A DNA stretch of 64,000 nt, from NCBI RefSeq assembly GCF_000400735.1, contig NZ_KE007365.1, positions 448,467 through 512,466 of the forward strand, in the 5' to 3' direction. The notes under the pieces are model-generated. The model searched no databases and was not told the DNA's origin. It saw nothing but the letters and a program-made list of their open reading frames with translations. The position numbers and the translations under genes were made by a program. This document shows positions 37,309 through 44,992 of this stretch, piece by piece (positions within the stretch are counted from its first letter, which is position 1; every line of letters starts with the position of its first letter). The DNA is from Acinetobacter tandoii DSM 14970 = CIP 107469 (GTDB lineage: Bacteria > Pseudomonadota > Gammaproteobacteria > Pseudomonadales > Moraxellaceae).

Positions 37309-38526
37309 ATGCTCTCAGATACCAAGATAAAATCTTTAAAGCCTAAAGAAAAAATGTACAGAGTGCTTGATGCAGAAAGGTTATACATTGAAGTAAGACC
37401 CTCTGGCAAGAAGATATGGCGCTTTAAATACACCCTGAATGGCAAAGAAGGAACCGTAAGTTTTGGTGAATACCCTATCGTTTCACTTGCCGAGGCTCGT
37501 AAAAAGAAAGATGAATCCAAAGCACTGTTGAAGGATGACATCAACCCTGTAGACGACAAGAAGAAAAAGAAGATCGAGGCTGTTACTGCCACGACCAATA
37601 CTTTTAAGGCTGTAGCTGAAGAATACGCTTTGGAACAGATGAAATATAAAAGTGAGGACTACATAGAGCAGTTCAAGCGATCAATGCGAAAGGATATTTA
37701 CAAGGTTATTGGCCATAAGCCTGTAAAGGATGTCAATTCCTCCGACGTGCTCACTATTATGAAAGACACTATGGTTAGGGTGAAGAAGCTTAGTCATTAC
37801 GGCACAGGTGAGGCAGCAGCCAATCAGAACCGCAGATTTGTCAGCCTGGTAATGAAATATGCCATTGTTACCCTTAGAGCAGATAATGACCCCACATACG
37901 CTGTTAGAAGCGCCATAGAAGCACCTGAAATTGAGCATGCACGACCATTAGAGAAAGATGAACGTATCAAGCTAAGAACGCGCCTAGAGTTGTACGGTGG
38001 CACAACAACGGTCAGAAATGCCTGCCTAGCTATGATGTATTCTATGTTACGTGCATCTGAAATTAGACGCATGCAATGGTCCTTTGTGGACTTTAATGAA
38101 AAAGTGATTGAGTTTCCTAAGGCATCGAGACGACGCAAACAGGAGCGCAGCAACAAAAAGAACCATATTCATTTAGTTCCAATGTCGGATCAGTTGTGTG
38201 CCTTACTTAAAGAGCAGTATGAAATTTCTCAAAATGAGACTTATGTTTTTTCAGCGCCATTTAAAAATGATGAGATGTTGGCAAGAACAACACTAAACAG
38301 AGCATTAGTTTTTATTGGGTTGCCGGAAGTCACCACACATGATTTTAGGGCGACCGCTTCCACTTTGTTGAATGAGAAAGGTTATAAGCCTGATTGGATC
38401 AATAAGCAGTTAGCGCATGTTGAGGAAAATAAAACAAGGGCGACATACAATCATGCAAAATGGTTGGATGATCGTAGAAAAATGCTCCAAGACTGGGCTG
38501 ACATTGTTGATAGTTGGAAGGAGTGA
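37309..38526 (+). CDS. int: Prophage tyrosine integrase, P4 type
   Basis: A 405-residue site-specific recombinase. The N-terminal DUF4102 arm-binding domain (LSDTKIKSLKPKEKMYRVLDAERLYIEVRP...) is typical of P4-like integrases, followed by a SAM-like core-binding domain and the catalytic domain. Catalytic residues visible: Arg in SMLRASEIRRM, His-x-x-Arg in TTHDFRATASTLL, His in QLAHVEENKTR and the probable nucleophile Tyr in RATYNHAKWL. It integrates and, with a helper, excises the prophage. Divergent from surE. Confidence 0.93.
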   Translation: MLSDTKIKSLKPKEKMYRVLDAERLYIEVRPSGKKIWRFKYTLNGKEGTVSFGEYPIVSLAEARKKKDESKALLKDDINPVDDKKKKKIEAVTATTNTFKAVAEEYALEQMKYKSEDYIEQFKRSMRKDIYKVIGHKPVKDVNSSDVLTIMKDTMVRVKKLSHYGTGEAAANQNRRFVSLVMKYAIVTLRADNDPTYAVRSAIEAPEIEHARPLEKDERIKLRTRLELYGGTTTVRNACLAMMYSMLRASEIRRMQWSFVDFNEKVIEFPKASRRRKQERSNKKNHIHLVPMSDQLCALLKEQYEISQNETYVFSAPFKNDEMLARTTLNRALVFIGLPEVTTHDFRATASTLLNEKGYKPDWINKQLAHVEENKTRATYNHAKWLDDRRKMLQDWADIVDSWKE

Positions 38527-38528
38527 GA

Positions 38529-38636
38529 ATGAAAGACTGGCTCTACTTCACCATTGAGCACCCGATCAAATATAGCGGGCCTTTCTGTACAGAAAGTCAG
38601 TTCGTTGTACTAACCTCTAAGAGAATGGAATGCTAG
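38529..38636 (+). CDS. Small ORF coupled to the integrase (35 aa)
   Basis: Starts 3 bp after the integrase stop with a strong GGAAGGAG Shine-Dalgarno. Product MKDWLYFTIEHPIKYSGPFC... ends KRMEC. Nothing recognised; the excellent ribosome-binding site and spacing are the case for it. Confidence 0.4.
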   Translation: MKDWLYFTIEHPIKYSGPFCTESQFVVLTSKRMEC

Positions 38637-38826
38637 ATCATAGAAGTATTTAAAAAAATCTTATAAAGTGTATTTTAAATACATCTAAATTGTTACATAG
38701 GCAACTTAATGTTATTGGGCAAATCTATAATTGAGGATAAAACGAAACCTACTTTTCTTATCCCCCTATATCAATCGAATGTAAAACAACTATTAAGTAA
38801 TAAAATTTTGTATCAGAAGGAATCAC

Positions 38827-39216
38827 ATGATGAACAACAATGAACTTGGCGAACTTATTTTAGAGCAAACTAGTGATGCGGTAATTTATGCCGACAAAGA
38901 TGGCAACATCCAGCGCTGGAATAATGCCGCTAGTCAATTATTTGGATTCTCTAAAGTTGAGGCACTCGGGCAAAGTCTTGATCTAATCATTCCGGAGCGT
39001 GCTCGAAAGGCTCATTGGCATGGCTTTAATCTAGCCGTAGAAAATGGAAATCTTAGGCTTTCTGGAAAACCAACCTTGACTCGAGCAATTCACAAAAATG
39101 CAGAGAAAAGGCTCTACGTACAAATGAGTTTTTCATTAGTTAAGGATAATGATGGTCATGTGCAAGGAAGCGTTGCAATCGCCAGAGATATGACAGACAC
39201 CATGGCACAAAAGTAA
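38827..39216 (+). CDS. Stand-alone PAS-domain protein
   Basis: A 129-residue protein that is one complete PAS domain (about residues 10-125): LEQTSDAVIYADKDGNIQRWNNAASQLFG, SLDLIIPERARKAHWHGF and SLVKDNDGHVQGSVAIARDMT. It has no kinase, cyclase or DNA-binding output. The best relatives in sequence style are NifL- or Aer-like redox PAS modules, so it might bind a flavin or haem. AGAAGGAA precedes ATG 38827. Located between the integrase and lysis genes, on the strand opposite the late genes, a usual place for lysogenic-conversion genes. Confidence 0.85.
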   Translation: MMNNNELGELILEQTSDAVIYADKDGNIQRWNNAASQLFGFSKVEALGQSLDLIIPERARKAHWHGFNLAVENGNLRLSGKPTLTRAIHKNAEKRLYVQMSFSLVKDNDGHVQGSVAIARDMTDTMAQK

Positions 39217-39328
39217 AAATGTTTATACTGAACACACTATCAAAAATGGTGAGCCATTCTATAAAGAATCTGGTTGGTCGCTTGGTTTGAAGAATAATTA
39301 TGTGGTTTTGAGTGGGGTGAAAAGTTAG
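39215..39328 (+). pseudogene. Possible coding remnant without a start codon
   Basis: The frame is open from about 39194 to TAG at 39326 and reads NVYTEHTIKNGEPFYKESGW then SLGLKNNYVVLSGVKS, which has protein-like composition. No start codon with a ribosome-binding site is present in this frame, so it may be the 3' scrap of a lost gene. Could be chance. Confidence 0.2.
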
Positions 39329-39331
39329 CCC

Positions 39332-39622
39332 TCAAGAGAGGGCTTGCACAATAGCACCGTGCTTAGCTTTACAGTCATTGTATTTTGAAACCACATCAAT
39401 AGACCAAACCAAAGCCACTTTACCCCGCCCAGACTCTAACTTTTGTAAATCTGCACAAGGTTCAAGGAGGTTCGCTGGAATCGTTGGCGATAAGTGAGTT
39501 GATTGCTGACACCCCATCATCATCAAAACAATGCTGCTGATACACAGGACGATCAATGATCTTTTGCACTGTACGCGTAACTTGCTCGACTTTAACGCGT
39601 TGGTTGGATTTTTCGGCTTCAT
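39332..39622 (-). CDS. Rz1-like outer-membrane spanin
   Basis: A 96-residue lipoprotein whose start lies within the Rz-like gene in another frame. Signal CKRSLIVLCISSIVLMMMGC has lipobox MMGC, then a Pro-containing mature part (STHLSPTIPANLLEPC). The o-spanin pairs with Rz to fuse inner and outer membranes at the end of lysis. About 160 nt overlap the i-spanin frame. Confidence 0.8.
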   Translation of the reverse strand: MKPKNPTNALKSSKLRVQCKRSLIVLCISSIVLMMMGCQQSTHLSPTIPANLLEPCADLQKLESGRGKVALVWSIDVVSKYNDCKAKHGAIVQALS

Positions 39623-39839
39623 AATCTGAGCTCACTTTATTGATTTGATCTTGCTTGGCTGCCAAGGCTTTTAGGTGCTTTTGTTCGATCTCTTGGATTT
39701 TGACGAAGCACTTGGAATCGGCTTCTTTAAGCTGGCCAGTTTTGCTGTTCAACAACATCAGGCAGATCAGTAACAAAAAAGCGAGAAATACGATGATGCA
39801 TTCTCGCCAAAACTTTGCCGCTAGAATGATATAAGTCAT
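39462..39839 (-). CDS. Rz-like inner-membrane spanin
   Basis: A 125-residue i-spanin: an N-terminal membrane helix (IIVFLAFLLLICLMLL) followed by a long charged coiled coil (LKEADSKCFVKIQEIEQKHLKALAAKQDQI). The gene overlaps the endolysin stop by 4 nt and contains the start of Rz1 in another frame. Works with Rz1 in the final lysis step. Confidence 0.82.
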   Translation of the reverse strand: MTYIILAAKFWRECIIVFLAFLLLICLMLLNSKTGQLKEADSKCFVKIQEIEQKHLKALAAKQDQINKVSSDYEAEKSNQRVKVEQVTRTVQKIIDRPVYQQHCFDDDGVSAINSLIANDSSEPP

Positions 39840-40414
39840 GACATCCAGCCTTTAATTTTCGTTAAATTAGCTTTTCGGTCATTCAAACCATTTGTGCCAC
39901 CATTAATCTTTTTGGTGATAGAAAGCACGTCATCTTTATCAGCGAGCTCATTCAAGGCGTTACTTGTCCAGAACTTGCAAGCAACAAGTAATCCGATACT
40001 TGGCGTAGCAACAAGTTCAGGATGTGACTCAAAATCAATACCAAGTGCTTGCCCGTACTTTTTATAGTTTGCCCGTCCTGTTAGCTGAATTGGTCCACGC
40101 CCTTTAAAGCGAACACCATCCCCTGCCATGACATTGCCTAGATCCTTTCGCCCCTCATAAGCTGCTCCAGATGCAATTTCCTGCATATATTTGAAATTTC
40201 CAGACTCATGTGCAAGTTGTGCAATAAAATGAGCAAAACGCAGCTCGTTATATAAGATTGCATAGTCTTTAAAGTGTACATTCGACGCCAATGCAAGCTC
40301 TTCAGCCCAACTCTGATTAGCACCAAGTTTTTTAAATAGTGCTGTTAATGTGCTTCGACCGATATTTCCGTCTACCACTACACCTAAAGTTTTTTGCAGG
40401 TTTTTAAAGTTCAT
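39836..40414 (-). CDS. Phage endolysin, glycoside hydrolase family 19
   Basis: A 192-residue chitinase-fold endolysin that cuts peptidoglycan glycan strands. An N-terminal LGVVVDGNIGRSTLTALF looks like a short peptidoglycan-binding repeat. The catalytic Glu70 lies in IAQLAHESGNFKYMQE and the second acidic residue Glu87 in AAYEGRKDLGN; RFKGRGPIQLTGRANY is the conserved substrate loop. No signal peptide, so release depends on the holin encoded just upstream. Confidence 0.92.
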   Translation of the reverse strand: MNFKNLQKTLGVVVDGNIGRSTLTALFKKLGANQSWAEELALASNVHFKDYAILYNELRFAHFIAQLAHESGNFKYMQEIASGAAYEGRKDLGNVMAGDGVRFKGRGPIQLTGRANYKKYGQALGIDFESHPELVATPSIGLLVACKFWTSNALNELADKDDVLSITKKINGGTNGLNDRKANLTKIKGWMS

Positions 40415-40434
40415 TTCACTTTCCTATAGGCAAT

Positions 40435-40456
40435 AAAAAAACCGCCCTAAGGCGGC
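40435..40456 (-). terminator. Terminator-like hairpin upstream of endolysin gene
   Basis: Minus-strand stem GCCGCC / GGCGGU (last pair G-U) with 4-nt loop and U-tract from 40441 to 40435, between holin and endolysin. Confidence 0.7.
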
Positions 40457-40472
40457 ATTGATTTGTTTTGCA

Positions 40473-40859
40473 TTAATTACTTAAATCATCTTTAGTTTGT
40501 TTAAGTTCTTTCACTACTTCAATAATGGTTTTCCCTTCCTGCCTGTTTATGAAGTTGAAGGTCCACCGCACAATGGCCCAGCCAGGTAAACCGCAGACAA
40601 AAAAGAAGCCACCCAATGCAATCATTCCCCATACATCTGTAACCCACTCATGCAATCCCCATTTAACGATGATGAAAGCACCTCCAGTTAAGCTAGAAAT
40701 AACCGTACAGATCAAACCCACAGCCCATTCCTGTGGTGAGCGAGGTAGACGCATCATGATGACAACAGTTGCAACAAGTGCGATTGCTAAAGTAATTACT
40801 ACTGCAGCACCATAAAATTTTAAAAAAGCAGCAAAACCACTTGTAGAGACAGGCTCCAT
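40473..40859 (-). CDS. Holin-like membrane protein
   Basis: A 128-residue protein with three hydrophobic segments (FYGAAVVITLAIALVATVVIMM, WAVGLICTVISSLTGGAFIIV, WGMIALGGFFFVCGLPGWAIV) and a charged C-terminus (EVVKELKQTKDDLSN), the usual class I holin layout. The frame is open to 40919, but GGGGAA five bases before ATG 40859 decides the start. Lies directly upstream of the endolysin. Holin function is inferred from topology and position. Confidence 0.75.
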   Translation of the reverse strand: MEPVSTSGFAAFLKFYGAAVVITLAIALVATVVIMMRLPRSPQEWAVGLICTVISSLTGGAFIIVKWGLHEWVTDVWGMIALGGFFFVCGLPGWAIVRWTFNFINRQEGKTIIEVVKELKQTKDDLSN

Positions 40860-40882
40860 ATAATTCCCCAAATTTTTGACAT

Positions 40883-40903
40883 AAAAAAACCGCTTAACGC
40901 GGC
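40883..40903 (-). terminator. Terminator-like hairpin
   Basis: Minus-strand GCCGC / GCGGU (closing G-U) with 5-nt loop, followed by U7, between the 76-aa gene and holin. Confidence 0.65.
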
Positions 40904-40919
40904 ACTCACTTGTTCTCAC

Positions 40920-41150
40920 TTAAACTTCAATATTCATGACTTCACCAATCGGTGCACTCCTTACAATTAATTGCCCTTTCACAAAGACTCGACTCCCTAT
41001 TTGAAATACCGTGGTAGCAGTACAAGCCACCAAACCTGATCCATCGATCACCAACACTTTATAATTCGGATGATCAGCCATCTGAACAGTACCTACAAAT
41101 TCAGATTCCCTGGGAATGAGATCCAATAAGCGCTTATATGCATTACTCAT
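40920..41150 (-). CDS. Phage hypothetical protein (76 aa)
   Basis: Small, probably beta-barrel-like protein (LIPRESEFVGTVQMADHPNY, KVLVIDGSGLVACTATTVFQIGSRVFVKGQLIV). Resembles small OB-like phage proteins next to tail-tip genes. Overlaps the upstream tail gene by 8 nt. Function unknown. Confidence 0.65.
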   Translation of the reverse strand: MSNAYKRLLDLIPRESEFVGTVQMADHPNYKVLVIDGSGLVACTATTVFQIGSRVFVKGQLIVRSAPIGEVMNIEV

Positions 41151-43044
41151 GATTAACTCGCTCCACGGTAACGATCTGTGTGACTTTGCTATAGGTGAAT
41201 GAGCAACTCACTGAATCTACAACTCCCCACCACTCTGCATTGAATGCCAAAATATCTGCTGGTTTACACAGCCCGATTTTTTGAGTTAAAGGCATGGTAA
41301 AAGTATGCATCTCTACCATTCCTGCCCTGGCTAATGCTGACTTAGCATAAGCACCCATTACTGATGCAGATGTAAACAGATTGTTGTTAACCGTTTCTAG
41401 CAAGATGTCACCACTGCTGCCAGTGCGCTTTACTAGTCCTGTTTGCCCAGTCTTATCATTGGTAAGGCTAATGCCGTTATAGTCAGGATAGGTGTCATAA
41501 TCAGTAGATAACTCAGTGACAATTGATTCTGGCAACAGAATGTCGTAGTCATTCGTGTTCATCGAATCCCAGAAGGTTTTCTTATAAAGTGGCTTGATGG
41601 TTATCGCCTGACTATCTGCCTCGCTATATACAAATCCTCCACCTGCAGCTGTAATTTCCTGAATGGCTTTGATCGGCGTCAATCCTGAGTAACTGAAGCT
41701 CTCCGTTGGAACAATCCAACCTAATGCATCGATCAATTGCCAATTCAGACCCAAATCAGGATAAGCTGATCGATCAATCTCAGCTTGAACCAGTTGTACA
41801 GACGTACGCTCATTCTCCTGAAGGAAAGCCCGAGGTGGTGAAGATGGTGAATCCAGTAAAGCTGATGGACTACGCCCCGTTAATGTATAGGTTTCTTGGG
41901 CAAACTGCCGTGATCGGGTGCGACTCTCCAGTAGCATCAAATGCTCGAAGCCATTCACCACGATTTTTAAAATGACAGGCTGTCCTGCAACTGGATCTAG
42001 TTTTGACAATTCAAACGCAGGAATCGCTAAAGTATAGGACCAGCACCAACTCTGTCGATCGGTGCGGTAGTTCCCATTTAATACATGAATCTTTTGCCCA
42101 TTATCAAGGCGCGTTACGCTAATTTCATTCACGATATACCACCATGGTTTTGATTCAAATGTAGGAATACAGTCGTCTACGCCAAAATTCAGAATGACGT
42201 TATGTGAGTCCACATCTGTGCAGAGACAATTGAAAACCAGATCCGTATTACCAACGTATTCAGGGATTTCAGCTTCTGGCCAAGGCTCAACCGCATGTTT
42301 GCGGTAATAAGTGGGCCGAGCCTTTTCCCAAGGAATAGAGTTTTGAGTAACGAGTTCTAAACCTTTATCCCAATCAAATAAAAACTTGTGTTCGAAAACC
42401 TGTGCAACCTCATGACTGAATGTCAATTGCTTGCGTTTGCGAATGAGTTCATCCCATTCTGTAGAACGTTGAATCCTTAGCTTCAATGATTCTTCAAAAA
42501 CCAAGCTCTGATTGATGAAGTACTTTTGATTCTCTTGCCAATACAAATAACCTGAACTGCTTAGCCCTGTGCCTTGTTCAAAGGCTTTTTGCACCGCCAC
42601 CCTAAGTGCAAGGCCTGCCTGAAAGTTACTCTCAGTAGAATGACTGATGGTCAATCCTGAGTCATAAAAAAAGGCACTGTGATGTGCCTTAATGGTTGGT
42701 TTTGACCATGATATTTCAGGTGTAGTCAAATATGGAATTGCTGTCTGGTATTCAGCAGCCCAGTAAGTTTCAATACCACGTGTATGATTAATATCATTGA
42801 TGCCAGATATACTGGATTGAATAGACGTATCAATAACAGCAAGCAAGGCGCCTCGATTATCGATATTCCCCCAATTTCCACCACTGATTTCAGCCTGAAT
42901 ATTGGTATTGATCGTAGCGAGTAAAACACCTAATTGTGGCTCAACATCAGCAAAATTTAATACGACGTTATGACCGTCGACTGGCGTGAATGGTTGCTCA
43001 AAATCAAGTACGACATTATGCGCGTCTGGTGGCGTGTAAGACAT
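41143..43044 (-). CDS. Large tail-tip / baseplate-hub-like protein
   Basis: A 633-residue late protein, probably part of the tail tip. The N-terminus carries three copies of a short HNVVLNF-like motif (PDAHNVVLDF, VDGHNVVLNF, and VDSHNVILNF near residue 275) plus the near-duplicate pair LLATINTNIQAEISG and LLAVIDTSIQSSISG. The C-terminal half (TYTLTGRSPSALLDSP, TPIKAIQEITAAGGGFVYSE, KPADILAFNAEWWGVVDSVSC) resembles the hub fold of tail proteins of the gpD/gp27 type. Assignment is by fold-like features and gene order. Confidence 0.6.
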   Translation of the reverse strand: MSYTPPDAHNVVLDFEQPFTPVDGHNVVLNFADVEPQLGVLLATINTNIQAEISGGNWGNIDNRGALLAVIDTSIQSSISGINDINHTRGIETYWAAEYQTAIPYLTTPEISWSKPTIKAHHSAFFYDSGLTISHSTESNFQAGLALRVAVQKAFEQGTGLSSSGYLYWQENQKYFINQSLVFEESLKLRIQRSTEWDELIRKRKQLTFSHEVAQVFEHKFLFDWDKGLELVTQNSIPWEKARPTYYRKHAVEPWPEAEIPEYVGNTDLVFNCLCTDVDSHNVILNFGVDDCIPTFESKPWWYIVNEISVTRLDNGQKIHVLNGNYRTDRQSWCWSYTLAIPAFELSKLDPVAGQPVILKIVVNGFEHLMLLESRTRSRQFAQETYTLTGRSPSALLDSPSSPPRAFLQENERTSVQLVQAEIDRSAYPDLGLNWQLIDALGWIVPTESFSYSGLTPIKAIQEITAAGGGFVYSEADSQAITIKPLYKKTFWDSMNTNDYDILLPESIVTELSTDYDTYPDYNGISLTNDKTGQTGLVKRTGSSGDILLETVNNNLFTSASVMGAYAKSALARAGMVEMHTFTMPLTQKIGLCKPADILAFNAEWWGVVDSVSCSFTYSKVTQIVTVERVNHE

Positions 43045-43058
43045 TGACCACCTCTAAA

Positions 43059-43460
43059 TCAGTAGGGTTTCAGAATGATGCTGTCGAGTTTTTGATGAGA
43101 GCCCAGTGCAATATCAGCGCTATTTAAAACAATATCTGTGCCTGAGATACCAATTGTGAAATCTGCATAAGGTTCGTCATCTCCATTGTATAAACGAGCC
43201 CAGATAGCAGTTCCTGCTTTAGCTGCCAGAGCTGTGTCAGTTGGATAGAGCTCAATCCCATCAACCAATACTTGCTTGATGCAAGGCTCAGGCAATGACA
43301 ATGCACATAATGCATTTGCAGGATTTGCTGCAATTTCAGTACTGGCAGGCTTGGTGTCACTGTAATACACGAAATATGCGGAACCACTACCTGTATCCAA
43401 AAAATCAGCATGGGCTTGTAGGGCTAAAATTCCTGCTTTTTTTGATATTTGTACTGTCAT
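43059..43460 (-). CDS. Phage tail-region hypothetical protein (133 aa)
   Basis: Small beta-rich protein (MTVQISKKAGILALQAHADFLDTG, then GSAYFVYYSDTKPAST). Not recognised beyond phage tail-associated. The ATGA overlap with the next gene indicates coupled translation. Confidence 0.6.
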   Translation of the reverse strand: MTVQISKKAGILALQAHADFLDTGSGSAYFVYYSDTKPASTEIAANPANALCALSLPEPCIKQVLVDGIELYPTDTALAAKAGTAIWARLYNGDDEPYADFTIGISGTDIVLNSADIALGSHQKLDSIILKPY

Positions 43461-43741
43461 TTCGTCACCACATTATCTTGGATTACCGCATTAAATACTT
43501 GTGCAATATCACGTGCAAAAACTGTAAATCGATGCCCTTTAGGTAAACCCTTGAATGTGTAAGCACCCATGTCATTGCTTTGTGTAGCGACGATTTGATT
43601 ATTAAGTGGGTTAAATAAATGAACAATTGCACGATATGGCACACCCTTTTTCAGCACAACCCCTGAAATCGACACAAAGGTATTCGAACCACCCGCATAA
43701 TGTTCGGCATTTGATCCCTGATATGGATTGTATTCCATCAC
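43457..43741 (-). CDS. Small carboxypeptidase-regulatory-like domain protein
   Basis: A 94-residue protein whose core (VSISGVVLKKGVPYRAIVHL, NDMGAYTFKGLPKGHRFTVFA) is a single carboxypeptidase-regulatory/Ig-like beta-sandwich. Such domains in phages decorate virions or tail tips. Overlaps neighbours by 4 nt on both sides. Confidence 0.65.
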   Translation of the reverse strand: MMEYNPYQGSNAEHYAGGSNTFVSISGVVLKKGVPYRAIVHLFNPLNNQIVATQSNDMGAYTFKGLPKGHRFTVFARDIAQVFNAVIQDNVVTK

Positions 43742-44934
43742 AAACTCCCAAGATTGAATGCGTAACGTCTATTGTTAAGCTGAAGATCAATTACATACAT
43801 CATGTTGCTATAGGCAACAGTTGAATATGCAGCATCAGAGCGTGCTTTATTGATGTAGCGTAAACACGGTAACACCCCCATCAAATAAGAATTTGCAATC
43901 AAAGTGAAAGGCATACATGCAAAATTATTAGAATAGGTATTGATCGTTCCTGAATCATACAGGCCATGTGCAGCAAGTACTGAAACCTGTGTGTTTACGC
44001 CAACACCATTAAATATGATTGCTGGGCAGTTATTTCCGTAAAATGGCGCACAATTTTGTCCCACGGAAAAGTCTCGACTTGCTCCGACAGTGGCATAATC
44101 CCAAGTGGCCAACAAATAATACGGTGTGGCATCAACCCCATCGATCAGATCGTAGACTCCAAAACCATAAAGTAACTTATGGCTGTCTGAGGGTTTCATT
44201 GGATTCACTAAGTAGAACCCTTGGCTATTCCCTACAATCATCCATGGTCGATTACCACTGATTGATGAGTCAGAGTCAGCTCCAGCGGTATATGCATCCG
44301 TACTCCTAGCATAGTACCATTTAGCCCACCCCGCATAAGCACTCGAACCAGAACCCGTCCCCACCCAGTTTTTAGTCGGATTATCGGCATCAAATGGAAT
44401 CTGTGTCGAAGACAGATCATCAATACCAGCACAATTCTCAAGTACACCCACTTTGGCGTATTTCGCATAGCTATCCGAGTAAACTGGATCGAGACTATTA
44501 TCCACTCTTAAAAATGGGCGATACACTGCACTGACATTTTTATCTCGATAAACGGCCTTATTGGGGCCTGCAAATGATTTTTCATATCCCAGCGGTTTCA
44601 GAATCGCATTTCCAATCGTTGTCACTGTGGTTACAGTACTCTCGATGACAACAGCTGCCGCGTTTGGAACCCCGACAATTCGAAAATCACCATTTAAACC
44701 CGTGGGAACGAAGCCACTAAGTCTTAGGACTTGAAACATCTTCAGTTGATGATTGGTTGTAAATGTAATCGTCAACTGAGAACCTGAACTGGTGACGTTA
44801 TTAATTGCAGGAAGTGTTAGACCGTTGACAAGACAACCATCGAGCACATTAATCAGGACACCCCATGCATTACCTAGGCTTGGTGCATTGTAGTTTTCAC
44901 TACAGATAAATTGATAATCTGTACTTGCGACCAT
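43738..44934 (-). CDS. Phage tail-associated protein (398 aa)
   Basis: Beta-rich protein with repeated Tyr/Asn/Gly-rich stretches (VLINVLDGCLVNGLTLPAIN, NRPWMIVGNSQGFYLVNP, LATWDYATVGASRDFSVG). Probably a tail-fibre or tail-tip component in the late operon. No enzyme motif seen; identity by context. Confidence 0.6.
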   Translation of the reverse strand: MVASTDYQFICSENYNAPSLGNAWGVLINVLDGCLVNGLTLPAINNVTSSGSQLTITFTTNHQLKMFQVLRLSGFVPTGLNGDFRIVGVPNAAAVVIESTVTTVTTIGNAILKPLGYEKSFAGPNKAVYRDKNVSAVYRPFLRVDNSLDPVYSDSYAKYAKVGVLENCAGIDDLSSTQIPFDADNPTKNWVGTGSGSSAYAGWAKWYYARSTDAYTAGADSDSSISGNRPWMIVGNSQGFYLVNPMKPSDSHKLLYGFGVYDLIDGVDATPYYLLATWDYATVGASRDFSVGQNCAPFYGNNCPAIIFNGVGVNTQVSVLAAHGLYDSGTINTYSNNFACMPFTLIANSYLMGVLPCLRYINKARSDAAYSTVAYSNMMYVIDLQLNNRRYAFNLGSL

Positions 44935-44948
44935 TTTCGATTACTCAT

Positions 44949-44972
44949 AAAAAAAGACCACTTAAAGCGGTC
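44949..44972 (-). terminator. Terminator-like hairpin between tail genes
   Basis: On the minus strand GACCGC / GUGGUC with a G-U pair that would be mismatched on the plus strand, 5-nt loop, then U7. Supports function in the late mRNA. Confidence 0.75.
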
Positions 44973-44992
44973 TAAATTGATATTAGTTTTTG

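Noticed and set aside
37248..38156. Minus-strand frames inside the integrase gene
   Set aside because: Shadow frames of a well-supported gene, with no signals of their own.
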